Positions 56,797-64,000 of a DNA stretch of 64,000 nt are shown in pieces. The notes beneath the pieces are model-generated. The model worked only from the letters and a program-made list of their open reading frames with translations, ran no database searches and was not told the DNA's origin. The DNA is from Gloeophyllum trabeum ATCC 11539 (taxonomy: Eukaryota; Basidiomycota; Agaricomycetes; Gloeophyllales; Gloeophyllaceae). A program made the position numbers and the translations under genes. The DNA lies in NCBI RefSeq assembly GCF_000344685.1, contig NW_006920410.1:1758608-1822607 (forward strand), given 5' to 3'. How positions within the stretch are numbered: position 1 is the stretch's first letter; the number at the start of each line of letters is the position of its first letter.

Positions 56797-58940
56797 TCAT
56801 TGGCAAGATCGTTTCCTCGGCGAGCGCCTCAGTTGAACGGCCTCGGCGACCTCTTCCTTCGCCCGGGTGTTCTCCTTCCGCGCGCCAGACTGGGTCAACA
56901 GACTCCTGCCCTCGCCGGACGACGTAGTAGTAGTCGCATTCGCCCTCGTCGTCCCCCGCGGGCGTCTGGTCTTCTTCTCCTCAGTAGCACTGGAAGGCCC
57001 TGCGTTGGGGACGGCCTCGGCGAGGACAGGCGCGGCCTTCCGTTTGCCCTTTGTAACAGTGGTAGAGGTGGTGGCGCGAACTACCACGTCCTCTTGTACG
57101 TCCTTGGTCTTGCCTCGAGTAGTAGTCGTCGTCTTGGAAGTCGCAGCAGCATGTACGGTGCTCGTCTTCCGCACGACAGCGTCCCTATCCACCGTCTGGC
57201 ACCGGCTGCGGGCAGTAGCCTTGGACGGCCCAGCGCGGACCGGGGCTTTGCCCTTCGCAAATGCCCTCGCCTGAGGAGCCGGCTCAGGTGCCTCCACAGG
57301 CTCCTCTTCCTGAATGCACTCCATCGACGGCCTCGGAGTCCGACGGCCAACGCGCCTGACAGGCTCCTCCTGCCGCACGGCCACCGTGGTCCTCGACGTC
57401 CCCGTATCAGAGACGCGCGTACGCTGCACGACCACGCTCGTAGTCGATCCCATACTCGAACGCGATCCTCGCCGGGTCCTCGGGTCAGGGGTCGGCTCGA
57501 GGACGCCTGCGCGCCGCCAGGGAACAAAGTGGCGAGAGCCTTTCTTCAACTGCTTAACGGTAGCGGCAAGGCCCTTGCGCACGCGGTCGTAGAATCCGTT
57601 CACGGTCCAGTCGTCGATGTTCCGCACGAGAAGGAAGACCTGGAGGGCGTCGCCAGGTTTTTCGAGATCCCATACGTGCGGGCGCCAATCGTCGTTTTTC
57701 GTATAAGGTGCGGATAACACGGCCTGCACCACCCTCTGAAGTAAGCATTCGTATGATGCCCAACATGAGACGCGACTGACCTGCTTCCCGTTTTCAGTGG
57801 CATGCCAGTCGATATGGGCCCTGACAGTGCCATTCTCCCATACGAGACCGAAGACGGGGACCTCGACTCCGAACGCAGCCAACTGGCGTACGACACCCGC
57901 ACAGCTCATGCGGTTTTGTCTGTACGCCTCGTCACTGACGTGCTTCTTGGGCTTCTTGTCCTCCCACACGCTGCTGGCAAACTCGAAACCCTCTACTTCA
58001 GGCAACTGTTGGCAAGGAGTCGCCTGGAAGTTCAAGGACCGTTCGGAGGACTTCGAGTCCGATATATCCGTGCCCAAGCGGCAGTCCCACTTCAGTTTGT
58101 TCCAGAGGGAGCTGGTGGATGCGGAAAGCCGTCGACCCAGACTTGCAGGTAGGAACACCATGTTATCGGGGACGATGGTGGAAGCGTTCAGAATCCGGAC
58201 GGTACGATTTGTTATCTTCGTACAGTGGGGCAGTGGCTCAGGTAACGAAAGAGGAGTCTGCACCCTTGCGGAGGGTTAGCTTGCGGATAGGATGAATGGG
58301 CGCTTGGCTTACCTATAGTCGCTCTTTTCGATGGCCAGTCTCCTTATCATGGTATACCTGTGCATGTCATAGCACTTAGTCCGGTACGGGCCCCGCCAAG
58401 CAACACCACTTACACGCTACAAACGTCGCTAGCCTCCGACCGCTTCTCATTGCGATCGACTATATTCTTCAGAGTCTTCCATCCTCCGAAGGAGCAGATT
58501 ATGCCCGTAAGGAGGTCTCGGCTGTCAGCTGGGTCGACTTGGTCCGAGAAGAGGGCCGGGCAATCTTCACGAGCGTTACGGAAGAAAGTCACTAAGTCTG
58601 ACGACAATCTTCCGTGAAGATCAGAGCCCTGGAGCCTCGTCAATAAACTTAACGAGTTAATGCAACGTCACTCACTTCTTCCAGCCATGCCGCTGGTAGC
58701 TTGCCGGTTGTGTCGAATACCGCCTCGACCTCATGGAAGAATTCATCCGGAATATCATCATATGTTGCCACTTTGCAGCCTTGGGACGTAGTCCATTTCT
58801 CAAAAAACTTGGTGTTCTTGGCGATCCTAGAAAGTAGGTATTAGCTTATTAGCCATGACCATTCTCTCCTTCACGCACTCTGAAGCAGAATGCGGCTTCA
58901 CTCGCGAGGGTTTATGTACAGCAGACACAGAGTCGCTCAT
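56797..58940 (-). CDS. Unrecognised protein with conserved-looking N-terminal half and basic C-terminus
   Basis: I do not recognise this family. The model starts at the ATG at 58940 (MSDSVSAVHKPSRVK). Introns are then removed so that NTKFFEKWTTSQGCKV, IPDEFFHEVEAVFDTTGKLP, GSDLHGRLSSDLVTFFRN and QTPLSLPEPLPHC follow in one frame; a strong GTAAGT donor after ASDVCSV supports this. The central block (VWENGTVRAHIDWH, DDWRPHVWDLEKPGDALQVF, RNIDDWTVNGFYDRV) looks like a folded domain. The last 190 residues are Arg/Lys/Ser/Thr-rich and low-complexity, with many KGK and RxxR patches and SPRKR near the end, suggesting nuclear or nucleic-acid-associated function. No signal peptide or membrane segment is seen. 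Function unknown. Confidence 0.72.
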
Positions 58941-59598
58941 CTATACTGTATCATGACACGCGACATGAGTGCCTTTTAAGGTGTTGTATCAGAGCAAGCC
59001 ACAGAGAACTCACGAAGTAAGGAGTGTATCAGTATTGCTGGGGTCTTGAATAAGTCATTAGAAGTCGTCGAACCTTTCGTGAATGTCGTTGGTAGCAAGA
59101 CGGAAAGCCACCAACGCAGGCTTTTATGTATCGCAGAGGGAGGGGAGGAAGAAAGGAATGGGCGCTCGATTGTGCTCCCTTTCATTAAATACGACCCTTT
59201 CATCTCCCTGGACGCGTCGCGGAAGCAGATACACGGTCACGTGCTACCAAAGAAATGGCTCCGCGACTCGGACTGGTCCTGAAGATTTCAGAATACTTAT
59301 CTTCAGTAGTCTAAGTCCCATAACAGATTCATCAGGCGATAGCAGGTATGAGGCCTGCTATCACTGACACCTCGCCGCTCGGATTCCACATTTCATGAAT
59401 TGTGTGAGAACGCCGAGGTTTCATAATAGCACTCCGAAGATACCGTGACATGATACTCACAAATGGAAGGCCGTCAACAGTCAATTGTCCAAGGTGTGTC
59501 CATGAAGCCGATAAATTAGTTATGTTGAATGCTACGAACATAAGACGATGTATGGCTAGGAGACCAGGGGAGAAATCCAGCATATCAGCCCTTGGCGC
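58941..59598. other. Intergenic; no supported gene
   Basis: Spacer between two minus-strand genes, carrying the promoter of the unrecognised gene and the 3' flank of the carrier gene. Short open frames exist on both strands (for example 59046-59282 plus, 59332-59583 minus) but have no conserved features and overlap each other. Confidence 0.45.
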
Positions 59599-61000
59599 TC
59601 AGAAGAACTTGTCGAGTAACTGTCTCGAGTACTCAACGCCGAGCTAAAGGAACCTGAGTAAGTACACTTCGGGCAAATTCGCTGAACAGCACTTACGAAG
59701 GTCGCCGCATTCGCCGGGAAAGCCTTCAGGGCCATGCCGTCAGTGACTGCAAATCATCTATCAAACGAGAATCCTTACTCGAGCCATTGCAGGTCCGAAC
59801 CCCTTCCACAGCGCTGCTACGCCATCAGCGGCGATAGTCTTCCTCGCGCAATCCAGGAATCCAGAATACACCCCATTCGGTGCAGACTGGATGCGAGACT
59901 TGAGAACCTAGGAAGAATGAAAGCTATCAGCATGCCAGCAGGATGTGGGGAGATCAGCAACGTACATCCGGAGGGATTGCTACCGCCCACATTGCAACGC
60001 CCGCCATGCCGCCGGCGGTTATCACTGCACCAAGGTTCAGCTCGCTTGGTGAAGACCCCACTGGCGTGAGCGCCTTCTTGGTGACTTCATACGCCGCGAA
60101 ATATCTATTGTAGGTCACTGTCAGCATGCCGCGCTTTGTATGAGATGCCTCCCACGAACGCTGCACTTCCGGGCCCATCTCTCGCAACCGTGGCGACTGA
60201 TCCTCGGAAGATACTCCGGATACCACCTTCCTTGTACAAACCCCGTATGACGTCGATTACGCCCTTATATTGCGTGTCCGACTTTCCCTGCCCTTGGACC
60301 TACAACGCACACTCAGCGTTGGACTACAATCAACATGAACAAGATCGCCATACCTGCAGCACAACCTTCGCGCGTTCCACTGGCGCAGTTACAAGGGTCG
60401 TTGGGATGGCCGATAGGAAACCTGCGGTAGCGAGCTCGGGTATTGACAGATTCTTTTCTGTCCGATTAGGGGTAACTGCGTAGATCAGTTTCTTCGAAAC
60501 ATCGTACGCCTGCACCACATATGAGAACAGGTCGCCACGCCCCCTAGGTCTCTAGTACATACCCAGAATGATACGGCAAAGATAGGTGTGACCCCCAATA
60601 TTGGCGGGACGATACCCCGGTACAGTCTAGATGGAATGATTACCGACGACCTGACAAAGAACGATAGTACTCACCCGCCCACACCGTCACGAGCCAGCGT
60701 TTTCCGGACGACATCTAGTGCACCGGTGTATGTACCAGAGGCAGCCGTTTGTAGACGCGTCTTCGTCAGGTCAAACGGATGCCCTAGGGTTCCAATGTGT
60801 CAACAACAGATGCTCCTATGATGACGCGAAATACTAACCAACTAGAACCGCACATATACCTCCGACGCCTCCCGCCGTGAACGACTTGATGTTCTCTGCA
60901 GCAACACCCTTTGCCTCCTCTACTGCTGGTGACTCTGAGCTCTACAGAACAAGGATCAGTCTCGGAAATACTTAGAGGACGACCTGGGCGTACTCACCAT
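59599..61000 (-). CDS. CRC1: Mitochondrial carnitine/acylcarnitine carrier
   Basis: Inner-membrane exchanger of the SLC25 family that imports acylcarnitines. Three repeats are present with their signatures: GHPFDLTKTRLQ, TAPVERAKVVLQ and AIPPDVLKSRIQSAPNG, each matching Px[DE]xx[KR]. They are interleaved with six helices (SFTAGGVGGICAVLVG, TPIFAVSFWAYDV, ELATAGFLSAIPTTLV, NLGAVITAGGMAGVAMWAV and others). The third-repeat block [36 protein letters not shown] is split into short exons and ends ...QLLDKFF at 59599. The sequence fits the carnitine/acylcarnitine subgroup best (CRC1/SLC25A20); the PPD variant in repeat 3 is characteristic. The coding start appears to be an ATG at 61000 followed immediately by an intron (ATG|gtgagt), joining to SSESPAVEEAKG. 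A TATATATAA box lies about 130 bp upstream. Confidence 0.9.
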
Positions 61001-61332
61001 GATGGACGAAACACCAGGACAAGGCAGAGAGCCAAGGCGAAGGCGGAATGCACTGGGCTCCGGATCCGGCAAGGTGTGAGCACCATCTGAAAGGACGTCG
61101 GGTACGGAGGGCGATTCCGCGTGATTTTATATATAAATCGACCTCGCATTAGCACACGATCTAATCTTGCGCAAGATCTGCGGGGTCCCATCCAACAATC
61201 GTCGTTTACTTATAACACAGGAGGCCCGACATACATAACAGCTAGTAAATACTACCTACAAATTACAGTATTAGTGTTCCTTATTCATACAAGTCTATAC
61301 AGCAAAACAGCAAGACAAGAAAGCGTATGCAA
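61001..61332 (-). promoter_or_regulatory. Promoter of the carnitine carrier gene, TATA-like box
   Basis: 332-bp spacer between two minus-strand genes. TTTATATATAAAA (about 61125-61137) lies some 130 bp upstream of the CRC1 start on the minus strand and is the best core-promoter candidate. The remainder, toward 61332, should be the 3' flank of neither gene's coding sequence but the upstream region shared with the FAS1 gene's terminator. Confidence 0.45.
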
Positions 61333-64000
61333 TCATGAATCCTCCTCGTCCACAGCATGTCCGAATCCTCCAATAGGCTCGTAGGTGGCCTCTGTGGTAT
61401 CTCTCCTCCAATAGACGTTCACCCCCCAGAAGAACAAACAGATCACACCTACGCCGAGAACGCCCACCGCTACGGGGGCGCCATACTCGATCCACCACGG
61501 GGGCTGGTACGGGATCAGCAACGTATCGATCTGGATGACCCCTCCAGTGCCGCCGCCGGTGGTTGACCGTCCCCAAGACAGCACCCGAGCCCAATCCGCG
61601 TCCCCATTCGTCCCTCTGGCGCCCTTGATACCGAGGACGTACTGACTTCCACTGTCACCCTGCATCTCGCGGACGACAATATCGCCGTACGCCGAGTTTG
61701 GTGACAGCAGAGTCGAGTAGGTGGCCGAATCCTGCAGTGACAGCGGTCGATTATTGTTCAGGACATCAAACACGTCGAGCGATGGGGGTGCGGGCGATTT
61801 GGCGGTAGGGATGAGATGTTGGGCGACGATAGCCCTCAGCCGGACTGGGTCTGAGTATAGTTTCGTGAGGTTGTACTGCTTGAACGAGTCGTCCGTCGGA
61901 CATAGCAGTGTCCAACCAGCAGGAGGCAATTCCACATCAGCCCAGGGAGACCCTTCAGGAGGAGCAGTGCCGTTCAAGATCCAGTCCATCCCGGCCTTGA
62001 TAACCAAACTCGTCATAGTCGACCCCTTGGCGGCTTTGACCAACTTCCCGACTGTGAGATTCACCGATCGCGGGATCATGATATCCGAAATCTCGTGGAT
62101 GACACCAGTAGACGTTAGTGCGTTCTGAGGGTAAAGCTCCGACACCATGCCCGCCCAGCCGCCGCTGGCACTGACAATAACCGAACCATTGCCGGACCTG
62201 TCCAGGTGGATGTCACTTCCCTCCAAAGTGGGAAACGTCCGCTGGGAACCGTTTTGTAGGCTAGCGGCATATTCGACACTGTCGAGTATATGGTGCTGAA
62301 TTACATGCTCCAAATCGGATTTCCCGGATGAGGAGAGTAAATGAGCGCTAACGAGCATGCCCAGACGCTCGAACGCGACATTATGAGGGATGAGGAAGGT
62401 CGTCCGAGGAATGGTCTTCAGAGCATCCGCCAGCGACGTCGAAAAGACAGCTGCTAGGAAACTCGAAAGCTCAAGCTTGGGTAAAGCCGTCTGCAGAGGA
62501 TCCACCGGGGGTACTAGAGGCCTCGAAATGAAGTAAATCAAGGTATTGTTAACTTCGACTAGAACAAAAGATAAACGATAAGCATCCGAATAACGCCAGA
62601 GTTTATAACCAATGCCATCACTTACTCGTATCGCCGATAACACCAGCCCCACCGAACCTTACAGTTCGATCTGCCCCGTCCTTCTTTCCATCGTCGCTGA
62701 CTTCAATTCCGAGTACTTGATGACCGCCATCAAGGCCAAGTTCGGTAAGGGCTGTCTCTAGCAGCATACCATCACGCAGCTTGGCAGGAGCCCATTTCCC
62801 CGGTATGAAGTGATACTCTAACAGCTTCTTCAATTCCTCGCTTCCGCGCTCGGGCAAGTCGTCGTCCCCAAACAAGCCAATGACGTCATCTCTGGGTGCG
62901 AGGATCGTATACTGAGAGTCAGTGTCGTTGATGAGGGAAGTCAGGTTGACGGAGTGTAGCAGAGAGACAAAGGAAGTACAGTTGAGGGCGAGGAGGTACT
63001 TCTCCGGCGTCAATCTGAGTGCGCCGGGCGGTACGAGTAACGACGAAACGGTATGCAAGACACCGTTAGACGCGTAGATGTCCGGTTCGACGAGCTCCGC
63101 ACTAGAAACGACGGTCTTCTCTGGCGTGACGACAATCTCTAGTTTATTCCCGTCGACTGTCGTAACTGTTTCGCGAAGTGAAGGGGGGGTCAATTCATTC
63201 GGTCCTACCATGCTACATTACGTCTGCCACTCACGGTTGACCGCAGGCTGGAAATTGTCCGACCAATTGACACCTTTTTCGACCACAGCGTGCATTTCCA
63301 GGATCCGGTATAGGTCATCAGTGGCGAATTCGCTCTCCAAGTACAACCGTTCGATCGGGTGCAAAGCCTCCCATGCAGAGTCAACAGGCAGGAAGAGGGT
63401 GAGCTCCGATGTACTGTTGAGGTAGCTTGCAATTTCTGGTGTAAGGATCTTGGTAAAGTAGGACAAGGACGGATGCTGAGGGACGACGGTGGCTGGGAGC
63501 CAGATAAGACTCATCGGGCCGCAGTGTTATAAAAAAACATCAACTCACCCAGGTCTGGCGGCACCTGCAATACATCCCCTATTCCCAGCAATACGCCGTT
63601 GCCTGCTTCCACCTTTCCCTTGACTATCTCAGCGCCCCCTCGGCCGAAAGCATTGACTCCCACCCGCACCCCGCCGTCATGCGAGGCAACTCGCAAACGC
63701 TGAGGTTCTCCGCCCAATGTGCCGCCCGGCACCGGCATCCACGGGGGAGAAGGTGGCGGCTCATGAGTTGGAGGGTCCCCAGCTTTACGAGGGAAAAGGA
63801 GGGTCTTGTGTACCTCAGGGTCCGAATCCGTTGGAAGGGCCAATACAGAGTAGTTTAATAGATGGTAAAATAGCTCCTGCCTTAGTTTCTCTTGACGGTT
63901 ATCTCTAAGGGAGTCCGATTCGTCGTCTAGGGCAGCCTGCCACAGTGCATCAGAGGAGGCACGTCGCTCGATCGCATCGTTAGTAGGAGCGAATAGGGTG
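61333..64000 (-). CDS. Multi-FAS1 (fasciclin) membrane protein, 5' end beyond the window
   Basis: Extracellular or vacuolar fasciclin-domain protein; the N-terminus lies beyond position 64000. The open frame at the edge reads TLFAPTNDAIERRASSDALW, a FAS1 H1-type motif. Further repeats follow: LTLFLPVDSAWEAL (about 63400), YTILAPRDDVIGLFG (about 62900), TTFLIPHNVAFERLG (about 62390) and WTLLCPTDDSFKQYN (about 61900), so at least five FAS1-like units occur. Numerous Asn-x-Ser/Thr sites are present. Near the C-terminus a transmembrane helix (YGAPVAVGVLGVGVICLFFWG) precedes a short cytosolic tail ending VDEEDS at 61333. FAS1 proteins mediate adhesion; some fungal members act in vacuolar or autophagic degradation. 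Introns near 63530, 63210-63235 and 62550-62635 are indicated by frame changes. Confidence 0.85.

Overview
This is a nuclear window from a filamentous basidiomycete, most likely an Agaricomycete. The genes carry many short introns (about 45-60 nt, GT..AG with rare AT-AC and GC-AG exceptions), are tightly packed on both strands, and encode fungal-specific families: a SKN1/KRE6 glucan-synthesis protein, a Zn2Cys6 regulator, a Sec3 exocyst subunit with its PH-like domain, a ThrE/Prm10 membrane protein, a basidiomycete-type heparinase II/III protein and an Ima1-type inner nuclear membrane protein. There is no bacterial, plasmid, CRISPR or viral signature.

Layout. 1-5.5 kb is repeat-rich and has no convincing gene. 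It holds a 669-bp direct repeat on both sides of a 670-bp run of N, and an 891-bp inverted-repeat transposon relic with a target-site duplication. An intron-containing tRNA-Ser(GCT) (minus) closes it. 5.8-17.4 kb holds two plus-strand SNF2 ATPases in tandem: a 1,822-residue CHD/Mi-2-type remodeller (21 exons, including one of 9 nt) and a 1,291-residue Rad5/HLTF-like ATPase with an embedded RING. 17.5-23.7 kb (minus): ThrE/Prm10-like membrane protein and a Zn2Cys6 regulator. 25.4-26.2 kb (plus): TB2/DP1/REEP ER-shaping protein, convergent with SEC3 (26.4-30.7, minus), followed by ceramide glucosyltransferase (30.9-32.4, minus) and a TatD-type nuclease (33.1-34.6, minus). 35.5-40.0 kb (plus): peroxisomal 3-ketoacyl-CoA thiolase, then a membrane-anchored heparinase II/III-like enzyme. 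40.7-41.9 kb (plus): Ser/Thr-rich single-pass surface protein. 42.6-46.1 kb: divergent IMA1-like / SNAPc-like pair. 46.5-49.2 kb (plus): SKN1/KRE6. 49.6-53.2 kb (minus): UBE2O-type E2/E3. 54.6-56.6 kb (plus): mitochondrial N-acetylglutamate synthase. 56.8-58.9 kb (minus): unrecognised protein. 59.6-61.0 kb (minus): mitochondrial carnitine/acylcarnitine carrier. 61.3-64 kb (minus): multi-FAS1 membrane protein running off the window.

This is ordinary eukaryotic gene order rather than an operon or dedicated cluster. Some functional themes recur: chromatin and transcription (two SNF2 proteins, SNAPc-like, Zn2Cys6), cell surface and secretion (SEC3, SKN1, heparinase-like, Mid2/Skg6-like, FAS1, ceramide glucosylation), and fatty-acid metabolism (thiolase and acylcarnitine carrier, about 24 kb apart). 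The most notable observation is in the thiolase gene: only an AT-AC intron followed by a GC-AG intron restores the invariant GHPLGCTGAR motif and the C-terminal CIGTG motif. I did not find a convincing undescribed multi-gene system. The candidates of interest are the unusual introns, three non-autonomous transposon or fold-back relics, and the unrecognised gene at 56.8-58.9 kb. Exon boundaries were derived by hand from reading frame, splice dinucleotides and family conservation. For eight genes (CHD, Rad5-like, TB2, thiolase, ceramide glucosyltransferase, heparinase-like, SNAPc-like, NAGS) the summed exon length is an exact multiple of three.
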